A DNA stretch of 64,000 bases from Sacculina carcini (GCA_916048095.2 OU696586.1:2852249-2916248), one strand, 5' to 3'; shown: positions 45,025 through 56,693, counted from the stretch's first letter. Notes: a model not told the origin generated them from the letters alone. Program-made: numbers and translations.

Positions 45025-45090
<66 letters not shown>
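45025..45090. repeat. (TA)n microsatellite
   Basis: About 66 bp of TA. Confidence 0.97.
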
Positions 45091-45093
<3 letters not shown>

Positions 45094-45322
45094 ATAGTAT
45101 ATAACAAAACAATTTATTTTACACAACAAATTTCATGCATTCGCCCAATCAGTCTGTGAGGGTGTATAATTATAGTAAAACTAATGTAAATTTGGCTTTA
45201 ATACCCTAATGTCACTGAATCCTATCATAAAGCCTTATCTATGTAAACTCAAAACAAAGCTGATAAACTTCCAACTTTTTTCGAGGTTTTTGATGCTTGA
45301 TTTTCACAGAATTGATGTACAC

Positions 45323-45648
45323 CAGGGGTTCTTAGACCGGGACTCACGCACTCCTAGAGGGTTTGATCCTGTGTCCCAAGGGATGTGAAGATTCTTGTGA
45401 AAAATTAGAAACAATATATGTTTTTACATACGCTGTATATTTTTCATGGAAAATACGTTTGGAGTAATCCTCTTAAACGAACCTTAAGCTGTATGAATGA
45501 ATAATTTTACAAAATGTATTGTTATTTTGTCTTTTGTAATTTTATATTTTCTTTATAGCTATGAAAAATCCAGTTGATGTTATGAAAAATCCAGTAAATC
45601 CGCAAATTTGTAAAGGGTGCGAACAATGAATACGATTAAGAACCACTA
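45323..45648 (+). mobile_element. hAT-type MITE, family 2
   Basis: CAGGGGTTCTTAGACCGGGA to GATTAAGAACCACTA. The core matches 31422-31730. It holds a duplicated tatgaaaaatccagt. No clear target duplication. Confidence 0.75.
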
Positions 45649-45783
45649 AACAATTGGTCGCCTTTCCAATCGGCATCACCCAATCCACATCCAGAAACAA
45701 TGCAGATTTATCAACTACTCCGAGAAGCTGTCATACTGCCGTATACTACCGCAACTTGATTTGGCGCCCCAAAAATCTTGCAG

Positions 45784-46292
45784 AAAGAATGTTGGCATTG
45801 TTGAGCTGAACTCTCCCAGTTGCAAATCCAGCCATCTTTCCGCGAATCTGTCAGACGAGTGTCAGACGGAGCTGGGCGTCAAACGTCGTCGACAGCGCGT
45901 CATTCAAGGACATCTTTGTCTCGACGCAGCGCAGACAAGGAGTTTGTGCATTCTGTGTGAATGTTCGTGCGAGACGAACCCGTCACTTGGAGCCAGTGGC
46001 GTCGCCAGGATTTTTTGATGGGGGAGGCTGAGGAGGGCTAAGCAAAAAGATGCGGGAACTTGGTGAAAAATGACAAACTACACTGGAAACGTTCATGGTG
46101 TGGATTTTTAGGGACTCAAGGAGCTTTGGCACATTTTTGGGGAGTTTTAGCTCCTCCAAGTGCCCCTTGGTGCCGTCACTGCTTGGAACTGCTGTCCGTT
46201 GCAATGTCTGTGAGCCGTGCAGTGTGTCATTGCTGACGTCTTCATTGTTTGTGACAATGCCAGCCAGTCGGCCAGGTGACACTACCACTTGA
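45784..46292 (+). CDS. Exon-like ORF interrupted by a MITE (45994-46181)
   Basis: Acceptor caaaaatcttgcag, then KNVGIVELNSPSCKSSHLSA, NLSDECQTELGVKRRRQRVI and CLDAAQTRSLCILCECSCET up to the MITE. After the MITE and one 8-bp duplicate, the same frame continues AVRCNVCEPCSVSLLTSSLF to TGA 46290. Cys-rich. The minus strand is also open on the 3' side (LAGIVTNNEDVSNDTLHGSQ), so strand is not settled. As it stands the ORF carries inserted residues and a stop from the MITE. Confidence 0.4.
45994..46181 (+). mobile_element. hAT-type MITE, family 1, inside an ORF
   Basis: CAGTGGCGTCGCCAGGATTT to CTTGGTGCCGTCACTG, 188 bp. The flanks cttggagc / cttggaac match at 7 of 8. Confidence 0.9.
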
Positions 46293-46327
46293 CAATCGAA
46301 TAGAAACCGCCCGCAAGACGGACGTAG

Positions 46328-46490
46328 CCCGACTCACTGTCTGACACGAACAACGCCAGCTTTTTTCCAGCCACTCAATTTCTGGCATCGAAATTCGCAC
46401 AGTGCTGTCAATGTACATTCTGTGGACATTCTCATTGTTTCGCTACCCTCCCAGTAAGGCTTGTTTCAAATTCGACTTGTGTGCAAGTGA
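46328..46490. other. Exon-like island open on both strands
   Basis: Plus: acceptor aacgccagcttttttccag (46370), open in all three frames (one reads SISGIEIRTVLSMYILWTFS), with possible donors GTAAGG 46454 and GTGAGT 46489. Minus: GSETMRMSTECTLTALCEFR then CQKLSGWKKAGVVRVR ending AGACA|GTGAGT near 46328. The minus reading has the better residue mix. Confidence 0.4.
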
Positions 46491-46680
46491 GTTTTGTATA
46501 TGATTGAGGAGTGGCTTCGACTTATATATTTTATACGTTATATACTTACTTACGTACTTTATACGTTATATATTTCTATATTGTATATTGTATTTTATTG
46601 TCTATGTCTTTGTGTGTAAGTTGATCCTCTGACCATATGCTGGTCACCAGTGAATGTTTACAAACAAGCTGTTGACTTAT

Positions 46681-46712
<32 letters not shown>

Positions 46713-47136
46713 AATCAACAACCGCCCAATCAAGCGATACACGGGGGAGAGTGCATCTAACGAAAGCATGATAGAGAGTGAGTAAAGACTAGATAGAGTG
46801 GGGAGGAGTGAAGCAGAAATAATGGCACGGTCAAAAAGGCGGCGACCACACACAAGCGAAGTGATCAGTACAAAACGGCATAACGGCACGTGCCACCTCC
46901 CCTTGGACTCCCCCCTAATAAATCCCCCTTATGCTGCTCCCCACTCTCCCCTCCTGGGTGCTGTTGGTGCCACACACACACACACTGAAAAATAGCGGCT
47001 GCAAGCTGCAGCGTCTAGGGGCACATTGTGTCCTCTGCGCCCCCAGGCGCAAAGGGCACGCCCGTCTTTTCCGCCCCTAGATAAGAGCAGCACATACAGT
47101 CACTTGACAGCCGAGCTGCATCACTACTGGGGGAGC

Positions 47137-47311
47137 CAGTGGCAGCGCCAGGATTTTTCCGGTGGGGGGCTAAGGGAAAAGATGCGTGAATTGGCGAAAA
47201 AATGAGGAACTACATTCGAAATGTTTATGGTTAGGATTTTTTGGAGGGCTCTGTTGACACATTTTAGGAGACTTCAGCCCTCCCCCAAGTGTCCCCTTGG
47301 CGCCGCCACTG
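47137..47311 (+). mobile_element. hAT-type MITE, family 1
   Basis: CAGTGGCAGCGCCAGGATTT to CTTGGCGCCGCCACTG, 175 bp. The flanks tgggggagc / ttggggagc are near-identical. Confidence 0.9.
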
Positions 47312-47424
47312 TTGGGGAGCAGAGTATGCAGAACGTCTGCCCCACACTTAAGTTTACTGGGTGCGTCATTGCCTTCGTGCTGATGTCAAAGCCGTCAAGC
47401 CCAAGGGATTTGCGTGTTGAATAG
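47312..47424 (+). CDS. Coding-like segment continuing across the MITE
   Basis: Reads GEQSMQNVCPTLKFTGCVIA, FVLMSKPSSPRDLRVE and TAG. If the MITE and one duplicate are ignored, the frame joins EQHIQSLDSRAASLL upstream (47085-47136). A second case like 45994, but with weaker borders. Confidence 0.3.
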
Positions 47425-47430
47425 TCGTCC

Positions 47431-47668
47431 GTGGTGGCGTGTCAGTGATGTCGTGTCAGTGGTGGCGTGTCAGTGATGTCGTGTCAGTGGTGGCGTGTCA
47501 GTGATGCCGTGTCATTGGTGGCGTGTCTGAGGTGGCGTGTCAGTGGTGTCGTGTCAGTGGTGGCGTGTCAGTGGTGGCGTGTCAGTGGTGGCGTGTCAGT
47601 GATGTCGTGTCAGTGGTGGCGTGTCAGTGATGTCGTGTCAGTGGTGGCGTGTCAGTGGTGTCGTGTCA
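47431..47668. repeat. 14-bp minisatellite, about 17 copies
   Basis: Unit GTGTCAGTGGTGGC with variants (GATGTC, GGTGTC). The same unit forms 62823-63000. Confidence 0.95.
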
Positions 47669-47770
47669 ATAGCAATGTTCGAATGTAGCGCGTGGCGCGA
47701 ATTTGACCCGCGCGCGCACGTGCTCGCATTATGTCTGTGTATGCGTGTATGTTAGTGTGCGTGTGTATGC

Positions 47771-47832
<62 letters not shown>
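47771..47832. repeat. (GT)n microsatellite
   Basis: About 62 bp of GT. Confidence 0.97.
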
Positions 47833-47838
<6 letters not shown>

Positions 47839-47945
47839 TCGTTTGGTGTGACACATGACCACATCTTTGTCAGATATGTCAAGCGTTGTATGTCGCTGCA
47901 ATCAAGCTCATCTGCCCAAACACATGGCCAACGCTGGCTTGCTTG

Positions 47946-47987
<42 letters not shown>

Positions 47988-48134
47988 GTGTGTGTTTGCC
48001 AGCATAAATCGCCGAACGGTGTCAATGAATTGAGCGCACGTGCGCTATTTTATCGACTACTGTTCTCTTCCCCCTCGATTTTCCCCCAACTAAATTGTGT
48101 CGACCCGTTGCGGTCGCCGCTGCGGCCCCTCTAG
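47833..48134. other. Exon-like island split by a (GT)n tract, strand unclear
   Basis: Plus: acceptor ccacatctttgtcag (47874), a 70-nt open piece, then GTATATATG...(GT)n...tttgccag (47946-48002) and a last piece HKSPNGVNELSARALFYRLL to TAG 48134. Minus: from 47933 RWPCVWADELDCSDIQRLTY then LTKMWSCVTPNETA. Both are plausible and only one can be right. Confidence 0.35.
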
Positions 48135-48731
48135 GAATTCCCTCGGGGAACAGGCGGGCGGTTTTTATGCCCACATCCTGCCGATGTGTGTGTGTGTGTG
48201 TGTGTGCGCGTGTGTGTGTATGTGTGTGTGTGTAAATATTGTTTGCTCATAGCATTACACAAGGGTTGTAAATAGAGTTTATATCCACAATCACACCTAA
48301 TTTTTCCGAAGAGAAGTATTGCCAGATAATATTTGATGAGCAGCGACAGATCATTGCTTTCTAAAAAATTCCCTGATATATTCATATTAATAAATATCAA
48401 GAAATATTTGCAGGATTATTCCACGTTTTATTTCGTTGTGTGAGCATTTTCAATCCGAAACACATTCGAGGACCGCCTAGAGAAAGAGAGAGAGAGAGAG
48501 AGAGATCTAGAGTTTGACCATGAGAAAGATGAGAAGGGAACACGAACAAAGCACATGAAGCATATGGAGAAATATCCTAGAGAAACTATGGCAGTATAGA
48601 CCCGGCGAGTAGCACAATGGAGGTGCATTGTGCGTTGCATATGAGCTTTTGACAAGAACTGTGCCTTTCGCAAAAGACCAGCTGTCAGTATTTGTGCGTG
48701 ATTGTGTATGCCTATGAATGTGTATGTGTGA

Positions 48732-48779
<48 letters not shown>

Positions 48780-50470
48780 TTGTCAGTATTTTTTCGTCAC
48801 CTGCTCCAACATGTGCCTATTCCATTCTTTCGTTTCTATTTATCTTCCACCCCTTATCACTTGCAGATCGAAAGGGGAGATCTTTGGACAACGCTCTCAC
48901 CAAATAATTTTTATCGCGCTGGATTAACGCGATTTTCTGCGAGTTCGTTCATCTCATCACAGCCACATCTCGTTAAGATATAATTGAAACAATAGAGAAA
49001 ATCTTATCATGAAGGATCGAATCCAGAAACTCTGAGACTTTTAAGATGTTGTGTGGCGTTTTGTGAAGCGTTCACGGGTGAGCTTTGAAACATAGCCCCG
49101 CCCAATCAATTCATGCACCTTCAAAGAGCGCCATCATACATTTGTGCGTATTTTAGTCGAGGGATCTTCCACTGTATGGGATATCTAGTGAATACCCACG
49201 TTCATCTATCCGAACCTCAAAAGTCGTTACTCAAGAAGCACTAGACGGTTTCGGAGCTGTTTCAATCGTTCCACGATTCGGTATCGGTTCTAACTATCCA
49301 TCATTGTCAGTTTTGATCAAGTTAATATACCCAGTAGCCTATAATGTACTCGTTATTATTTAACATAAATTATTATGCAGTACTAATTGAAGTGTTTGGG
49401 AATAAATTGATTTTTTATTGCAGAAGGCTATTGTGGATAAATAAAAATGTCGGAGCAAAAGTCCCTGATGCGCTACTGCCACGATATCGCGTCTGCTTTG
49501 TTATGGAGATCGAGTGTAATTATGTGTAATTATTGGTCATGTGACGGATTAGAACCGCTAGCTCGAGTGTTGAATACACTCAAGTGGAATATGTGGTGAA
49601 ATTCTGCACTCGAAAGTCCGCTCATAAAGCAGCCTGTTTCAACGTAAATATTTGATGAGAGGGGACATTCAATGGTGCTTGATCGTTTCCATGGAGACCA
49701 GGCATCAGGTGCCTTCAGCTTCAAGCGCGATTCTCTATGAATACGGTAGCTGATGTTTAGAAAGTGCAATCGTAGTACATGTGGAAACCTTGAACAATTA
49801 GTGATGTTGGTTTTATTACAGTGGCGGTGTCAGGATTTATTCGGTGGGGGGACTGAGGTGGGCTAAGGAGAGAGATGCAGTGCTTGACCAAACATGAGAA
49901 AAATACATCACTACGCTCGAAATGTTTATGGTCAGGATTTTTGAGGAGTTCAGGGGGGATGTTGGCACATTTGGGGGGGGGGTATCCCCCTTGGTGCTCC
50001 CACTGTATTATTCTGTATTCAAACAGCACATAACATATGATTGCTTGTCGCTTCGGGATCGGATAATTTCCCGAGAATGTATTCGTGTGGGTTGTTTTGT
50101 AATACAACTCGAATATTTTTCATATCAATTTGCATTTTCTTTTATCTATATCTTAATAATTTTAAGTAATGTCATAAGATAAGATTGTAGGATTGTAAGA
50201 TATCTTGATACGCACATTATATTTTCATACTTAAATAGCTAACACAATTTCTAGAAAGCTTAAATACAAATATGGCCATTTGGAAATACATAAAAAATAT
50301 GCAAAAATATAATAAATGTGTTGTGAAAGAGCAACAGTCTAAATTGATTCAAGGTATGCTCATTATTTCTGCGATGTTGGCAATAACTGACAAGGTCATA
50401 TATAGCATCGCACTAGCGAAATTGAGACGCCCAACTCTCTTGACTACCTTGTTGAAAGAAGACACAATAA
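48135..50470. other. Gene-poor spacer with a MITE and GT tract
   Basis: Contains a GT tract (48735-48776), a GA run (48482-48504) and the MITE at 49819. No convincing exon. Confidence 0.5.
49819..50005 (+). mobile_element. hAT-type MITE, family 1
   Basis: CAGTGGCGGTGTCAGGATTT to CTTGGTGCTCCCACTG, 187 bp. Shares cgaaatgtttatggtcagga with 47137. The flanks ttttatta / tattattc match at 6 of 8. Confidence 0.85.
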
Positions 50471-50472
50471 AC

Positions 50473-50714
50473 CTGCCATATCGTACCGTAGTCAGCTAGG
50501 CGATGTTGTACTCGTAAATCGCACCGCGTTGACGTACCGTTAACGAGACGATTCTGTCCTTCCAGTTTGTCCTTCATTTGTCGTCGAAACTGTGTCATCG
50601 GGGATGAATGTGCCAGTGGGGCTTTAAAAGGGTTGTCTCCACGGAATCCAGCGTGCCACAGCAGTGATATGCTGTGTGCTTCTTATCGGCAAATCGTCAG
50701 CCTTCGATGGCCAG
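50473..50714. other. Exon-like island, probably minus strand
   Basis: Minus: open from about 50660, reads LLWHAGFRGDNPFKAPLAHS, SPMTQFRRQMKDKLEGQNRL, VNGTSTRCDLRVQHRLADYG, TIWQ and ends CAG|GTTTAT at 50473. Plus: exon 50566-50714 with acceptor attctgtccttccag, reads ICRRNCVIGDECASGALKGL and ends CCAG|GTATTT. The minus reading has the more natural composition. The plus has the better acceptor. Confidence 0.45.
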
Positions 50715-51420
50715 GTATTTTTGGCTGAAATACTTTGTCTTCTGGCGCCTGTTTGATTTTATGGCACCCTAAAATTTGTCCCTCTTAATTAGTCAGATAT
50801 GTATCGCCATATATCGGGGTGTAATATAGTCAAACTTATTTTAGCTCTTGTTTTCCATGATGTTATGCAATTTTTTGCTAAGGAAAGTGGACTAGTTATC
50901 ACATAATATGATGCCAGACATAATTCAGGGAACGTTGCTAAGTTTTTGTTGTTTTGGCAAAAAGGAATATTTACTGTACACCTGTAAAAATGAAAAGTAT
51001 AGAAGCCCGAAAGAAAATGTTATCAATTGAAGAAGTAAATTAAAAAATAAAAGCGTTGTGTATGCACTAGCTTTTTCGCAAAGGGAAATAATTTAATTGA
51101 AAAACGATATCAGCTCAACCACAGCACAACACACAATATTTATTGGAAATTGCAAACCCAATGGTCCAGCACATCATGCAAGATTTTCAATTATTTTCAA
51201 GAGCAAATGGTCATTTTCCATCAACCAAAAACAAAGGGTAATTCCAAAACAAAATACAACTAACGATTATACACTTTTATGTTTCAAGCGAATACTCCAT
51301 TTTTTGGCCGAAAACGATCTTCTGTCATCGACTTTGTTGGAAAGGAGTCAGTTTTCATTACACAGTTGAAACATTAGACAGATGGCTTCGGGGGCATATA
51401 TGTCTGCATGTGTACAATAC

Positions 51421-51518
51421 CTGCATGCGTCCTTGAACTGCAGCACTGATGACAATGTTGGCAAGATCCTGGCCAGATGTCTTGTGGATGTCATCATGTC
51501 CACGATCTGCACATGTGC

Positions 51519-51571
<53 letters not shown>

Positions 51572-51650
51572 CTATCATCATCCAATCTCCAACACTGACT
51601 TTCGCTCGCATAATTCCTTCCATTCTCTTGGCGCAAGTCCCGACAAACAT
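51421..51650 (-). CDS. Two linked candidate exons around a (CA)n intron
   Basis: Exon A 51650-51600 reads VCRDLRQENGRNYASE and ends GAAA|GTCAGT. Intron 51599-51507 (93 nt) holds the (CA)n tract and ends cacatgtgcag. Exon B 51506-51421 reads RGHDDIHKTSGQDLANIVIS then AAVQGRMQ and ends ATGCAG|GTATTG. The phase matches across the intron (A + AT makes Asn). Unknown family. The acceptor of exon A is weak. Confidence 0.45.
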
Positions 51651-52640
51651 CTTTCGTGTCTCAGTTTGTTTTCATTTGTTGAGCTGTGACAGACGGTAGC
51701 GAATTGTAGCGCGAGCGATATGCGAGAAAAACAAACAATGATTGGAGTGATTGAGCGAATAGCATTGTCTCTCAGAATATTCACCACAAAACAATTGCAG
51801 AAGTCAATAATTGGGCTTGTAGAATGAATGTAAAATTGAATGTGATTATGTTAGAGTAAAATGAATGTTAAGATATACTGAAGTTTTCACAAACTGATAG
51901 TTTTCCATATACATTATTTGTGTATATATGCTTTTCTTAATAAATAGAATACCTTTTGAGTTGATGATGTTTGCCATTTCAAACTATAAACTTGTACACA
52001 TTGCATTTTACATTACATTTACTCTAACTGGTTGCATTGCTGGGTTGAAGCTGTATATGGTGGTGATTCAAATGATGTACAAGGTTAGGTTAGGGTTAGA
52101 TTTTAGGTTATGTTAGGTTAGGTAACTCCAAAATTTTACAAAGAACAACCAACAGTACACCTTTGTTGAAAGCGTATGTTGTGTAGAATCTAGCCCCGTG
52201 CCAATCAATTGAGTCGACTGGAAGTTGTCTCACTGAGTTCTACATCACTGACCGTTCTTGCAGTTGACTGGGCACTGAGCGTGTTTTGTGTGCGCTCCGA
52301 TGGTCCTTAGGTATGCCACCTTTGGTGTGCAGATCTGTGAACGCTCACATTGCTAGTTGCAGGCCCAGCAGATGCATCCGCTGTTAACTGACTCCTCTGC
52401 CGTTGCGTTTTCCGGTTCTGTCGCTCGAGCTGCAGCGCTGGTCAAGTGCTTCATGCTTCACTGATCAACGAAATATCAGCGTAGCATGGAATAACTAATT
52501 GGACGTGTATTTTTCGGCGCAATCTTACATCCTATTTCACTTGTTATTGTTGCTGTCTGTTCGAATATATCTAAAAAGAAAAGAACAAGGTAAGTATCGT
52601 TATGCTCGATTTTCACATGAAGTCGTGCAAATTTTTCTAG

Positions 52641-52934
52641 ATGAATACAAGACATTTGAAGACTGCAAACTTTGGCACGAATGAACTGAGTTTTAACTAT
52701 TCCCTGAAACTAAACACGGTCGGGCGTTTCACATTATACATCAACACATACTGTTTAATCCCGATGGAATACCCTTTTTGGCGTCCTGACCTCAGTCATA
52801 GCGTAATCCAGCGAATGTCGCAAATTTGGCGCGTTGTATGGCGATCGTTCAGTGATCCCGGATCAAGATCAAGAGCTGCCATGCAAGACGATCTGCTGCA
52901 TTCCCTGGCTGACTGCCGCTTGTGCAACGCTTGA
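52641..52934 (+). CDS. ORF or last exon, 97 codons
   Basis: Strong acceptor gtgcaaatttttctag ends at 52640, directly before ATG. Reads MNTRHLKTANFGTNELSFNY, SLKLNTVGRFTLYINTYCLI, PMEYPFWRPDLSHSVIQRMS ... LADCRLCNA and TGA. A consensus donor (GAACAAG|GTAAGTATCG, 52590) lies 51 nt upstream. The 51-nt intron would be very short and would join a different frame (DEYKTFEDCKLWHE). Confidence 0.45.
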   Translation: MNTRHLKTANFGTNELSFNYSLKLNTVGRFTLYINTYCLIPMEYPFWRPDLSHSVIQRMSQIWRVVWRSFSDPGSRSRAAMQDDLLHSLADCRLCNA

Positions 52935-53503
52935 GCTTATCGTCTGAGTGTTGGTTGTTTTTCTGCGTCTTCACGCTCGACTTGTAGCAATTCACATTTT
53001 TATGGCCTCATACACAGGTGAACTCGTGTGTGAAGGCACCATAACACCTACACACATCCATACCCTTCCATGTATTCTTCTCCCCGGCTTTGTGGACTTA
53101 CTACATACAGTCAATTACTACATACAGTTGATTTTCCAAATGCTTAACATTATCCACCCAAGACTAGGGTTCCAAATGTTATCCCTGTTTTACAATGTTT
53201 AGTATCATTCTCCTTTCTCTCTGTTTTCGAATGCTATTTTCAGAAGAAGGTGACTCCTTTCTTAGGTGACTCCTTTCTTATCGGTAACATATCAAAATGA
53301 AATTACAGATTCTTTTCGCAAGCTCCGTTTTCAAAAACGCTCAAGTGCTTCTTCTTAGACGTGTCTGGCGGAGGGACAGCGTGTGATATAGTATGCAAAA
53401 TACGAGCTGATTAAGAACGTTTTCTCTCTTCTTATTTGTCACTTGGCAGAACCACATTGTGCGCACCTCTTCGTCCAGATGTCAGTACGCCGGCTTGATT
53501 CCA

Positions 53504-53653
53504 TTAGCTGAGCCTAGCGGCCAATGCGGTCATCATCTGGTAAATACCGCCGGCCGGAAGCGGCGTCATCTTCCTGGCGCCATCCTGTGAGCTGGCCGGC
53601 TCCCGCTGTCGTTCTTCTAGAGTGACCCACGTGTGCGTCCACATGCCCCACAT
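53504..53653 (-). CDS. Candidate last exon, 49 codons
   Basis: Acceptor (CA)n-cgcag. Reads MWGMWTHTWVTLEERQREPA, SSQDGARKMTPLPAGGIYQM, MTALAARLS and TAA. GC-rich, phase 0. The ATG at the exon edge would also allow a short first exon. No family was recognised. Confidence 0.45.
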   Translation of the reverse strand: MWGMWTHTWVTLEERQREPASSQDGARKMTPLPAGGIYQMMTALAARLS

Positions 53654-53859
53654 CTGCGTGTGTGTGTGTGTGTGGCTGCGGTTAGAGGACCATGAGGCCT
53701 GAGTGGTCAGCCGGAGCTGGCATTCCCACGCACTGACATTTAAGCCATCCTTTCCCACCACACATGTGCGCATGTTTGTTCCTGTGTGTCCGTCTATGTG
53801 CGTGTGTGTGTGGAACTGTATGTGTGCGTGTGTGGGTGTGCGTCTGTTTGTGCACATGT

Positions 53860-54090
53860 ACTCGTACGTGCGAGAGAGTGTGCGTGCGCGTGCTCGAAAG
53901 AGGTGCAAGAAAAAGAATGTTTGTCGCCCAATGCCCAGGAAACGATGGTCATCGTGTGCGGAAGCCCAGACAGAGCGGCCGAGTGAGTTGGAGAAAACAG
54001 GACAGAGAAGAGAAATTGAGAAGGCTAGCAAAAGTGGCCAGGAGTGTGAGACCTCGTTATTATCATTCGAGGTGTTGATGAGCTAGGAGG
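53860..54090 (+). other. Coding-like basic segment
   Basis: Reads KKNVCRPMPRKRWSSCAEAQ and ERPSELEKTGQRREIEKASK. Lys/Glu-rich. Borders are unclear, and two other frames are open. Confidence 0.25.
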
Positions 54091-54340
54091 ATGGATCGTA
54101 TGACTGAAGAACACTGAGCATTTCACCCGTGCTCTATACCTTTCCTTCTACGTGGGGAAAAATATTTTGCTGACGGCTTGCTTGTCCCAGATGCCCCCCG
54201 TAGACTGGTGGGGTCGCCTGGTGGGGGGTGCACGTGAGAAGGTGAAAAATAGTGTCGACTTCACCAGCGAGGGCGGTCAGCGGGGGAGCATGTGGATTGT
54301 GTACTTTCAGCCTGTACTCTTAGCCGCAAATATCACGTAC

Positions 54341-54378
<38 letters not shown>

Positions 54379-54755
54379 TACATACATAGGTACACACGCA
54401 CGGATACACAAATACACGCTCACGAACATGCTGGGTCATGTTTGGAGCAAATAAAAATATGCCCGGATGTTGTACACAAACGTTATTCCATGTTATTCTA
54501 TGACTGCACATATAATGCAGTATCTATTCTTTTACTTATTAATTTTTATTCAATAAGGTTCATGATCTTAAACAACAATAAAGCACATTGCATGTTGGGG
54601 ACTTGGAAAACACATCTGCTTTATATAGAACCTCATTCCCAGCGTAGCCCACTGCATATTCCTATACATTCCATCTTGTCCTACACACCACTCCACTATT
54701 TAAGGCGAGAATATGGAAGAGTTTAAGCACGGGGGAGTATTGTTCAGAGTGTTGA

Positions 54756-54990
54756 CAGCTGGGGTTCTTGACGGGGGATGCTCGAACCCCTAAGGGCTGC
54801 GAGCCTGGTTCCTGTGAGGGGTGGGAGGATTCCTGTGAAAAATTAAAGAACATATTTTAGCTATGCTTTACATTTTTTTACATCTTGTATTTTTAATATC
54901 TATCATGCATCTATCAATAATCCAGGAGGTGCCAGAACTGACTACTGATTTGAAAAGGGCGCGAACACTGAATAAGGTTAACAACCGCTG
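54756..54990 (+). mobile_element. hAT-type MITE, family 2
   Basis: CAGCTGGGGTTCTTGACGGG to AATAAGGTTAACAACCGCTG. The interior (atgctcgaacccctaagggc, gatttgaaaagggcgcgaac) matches 31422 and 45323. Confidence 0.7.
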
Positions 54991-55070
54991 GTTTACAGCA
55001 TGTTCCATGTCGCCATGTTTTGTGTCACATGCGCCACTTTTTCTCGCAGCTAATTCGACACCTGATTCAG

Positions 55071-55212
55071 CCGGTCTCAGCGTCCTGATTCGGTTTCATC
55101 GGTCGCCGAAGCATCATTGAATCACGCCGCGCTCAAACGGACTGTGTCTCGGACGGCTCAAAAACCTCCCGACTCTATTCTATTCGTGGAGAATTCCACC
55201 CAGCTCAATGGG
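55071..55212 (+). CDS. Candidate internal exon, 47 codons
   Basis: Acceptor attcgacacctgattcag. Reads RSQRPDSVSSVAEASLNHAA, LKRTVSRTAQKPPDSILFVE, NSTQLNG and ends AATGGG|GTCAGT. An upstream acceptor (cactttttctcgcag, 55049) opens a second frame (NSTPDSAGLSVLIRFHRS). Confidence 0.4.
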
Positions 55213-55254
55213 GTCAGTTCATTGTGCTCGCGCAACGGGTAGCGACCCCGTTGG

Positions 55255-55288
<34 letters not shown>

Positions 55289-55599
55289 TCATGCGCCAAT
55301 ATACTCACACTGACGCACTGCCCAATTCAATTGGCCTTTTTATGTAGCCGCGTGGTCTGTCGGGACCGGTACTCTAAAAGCTCAGCCCTTTAAACACGCT
55401 TGCGAAAGATGGGCTGGGTGTCTTGTTTCGTAGGCTAAATGTTCTATGTAGGCGTCAACGGTTAGACGAGATGTGATGGTGTCGGGGATGAATGGAGATG
55501 GTGTGAAGAAATAATGTATGATTGGAACAAGTGGATATATTGATATGATGAAAACAGTTGAATTTCTCACTTGTTTATGCAATCAAAACAATTTGGTCA

Positions 55600-56590
55600 A
55601 TGAATAATTATTTGCTGATGCTGTCTTTTTTACATACGCAGATAAATATGAATTTAGTCAAATATATAATAGATTTAATCACTTTTATTTGAGCAAATAT
55701 CCAGCAGTGTGAAAATGTGTTGCATCTCTACATTATAAATATTAGCTTTACTTGCTTGGTCAGGGAGTGCTATGCACAAGCAATTTTGATAAATATATAA
55801 CCATTCCACTTTTGGTACTTTATTTATTTGTATTGTATCCAAAGCTTTGGTTGTCTGTGAATTCTCATTTTGCGATTAAACAAATGTGTAACCCAAAATA
55901 ATGCTAAATAGTCTGGCATATGTGAAACTCAATTGACGAACGCTTGCATTATTTTTTTATTTTAATAGTGCCCAAATGGTTTTTCCTTCTCTGCTCTTTA
56001 TCCTACTGTGTTTTCCTTGCAAATTCAAGTCTAGTCTTTGTGCGTACGCAATGCAAAATTTGCAAAAGTAACCGCTGTTTTAGTACATAGGAAAACAAAG
56101 ACCTCCGTATAAAAAAACAACCACAAATAACAAATTTTTCCTTCGTTTATTTTTACTCCTCCATTTTTGCACATTCGCTCTTCTCCCGTTCTCTCCTCCA
56201 CTAATTTGTGTATATCTTGTTAGCCTTTGCGCCGAAAACAACGGTCATCACAAAGCTCTGTAGCTTATCTCGACTGCTATTGAGAGGCTAATTGTGCGTG
56301 GTAACATCGTTATGACAATCTTTGTGTGTGTGTGTGTGTGTGTGAGTGTGTGTGTATGTGTGTGTGTGTGTGTGTAGTGCCCCAATCACACTCACACACG
56401 CACACACAATCACACACACGCACACACACAAACACACACACACATACACACACGCACAGATGATTGTACGTACAAATTCAACGTTATTGGTACGTAATTA
56501 GTCGTGCAATCAAGGATAATTATAAGACAAACAAACCATTTTCCGGCTCTGCAGAAAATTGTCTTCGAAGATGTCGCCTCTGTTATGTGT
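55600..56590. other. AT-rich spacer with TG/CA tracts
   Basis: No exon-like island. GT tract 56322-56376 is followed at once by CA tract 56390-56458, an imperfect inverted pair. Confidence 0.55.
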
Positions 56591-56597
56591 ATTCTAC

Positions 56598-56693
56598 CTT
56601 GGTAGCGTTGCTGTTGACGCAAATTACCATTTACGAACTTTGTTGTCGTTGTTACCAGTGATGTTACCATCTTTCCAGTGGCTGACACATCAA
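56598..56693 (-). CDS. Candidate internal exon, 31 codons
   Basis: Acceptor acactggttatatacag. Reads DVSATGKMVTSLVTTTTKFV then NGNLRQQQRYQ and ends CCAAG|GTAGAATAC. Both borders are good and most codons start with a purine. No family was recognised. Confidence 0.42.

Noticed and set aside
47431-47688. Trp-Arg-Val-Ser repeat protein
   Set aside because: The frame is an artefact of a 14-bp minisatellite open in all frames, and the same occurs at 62823.
43823-52125. Telomeric (TTAGG)n array
   Set aside because: Only 2-4 imperfect units at 43823 and 52083. Too short for a telomere and common as interstitial words.
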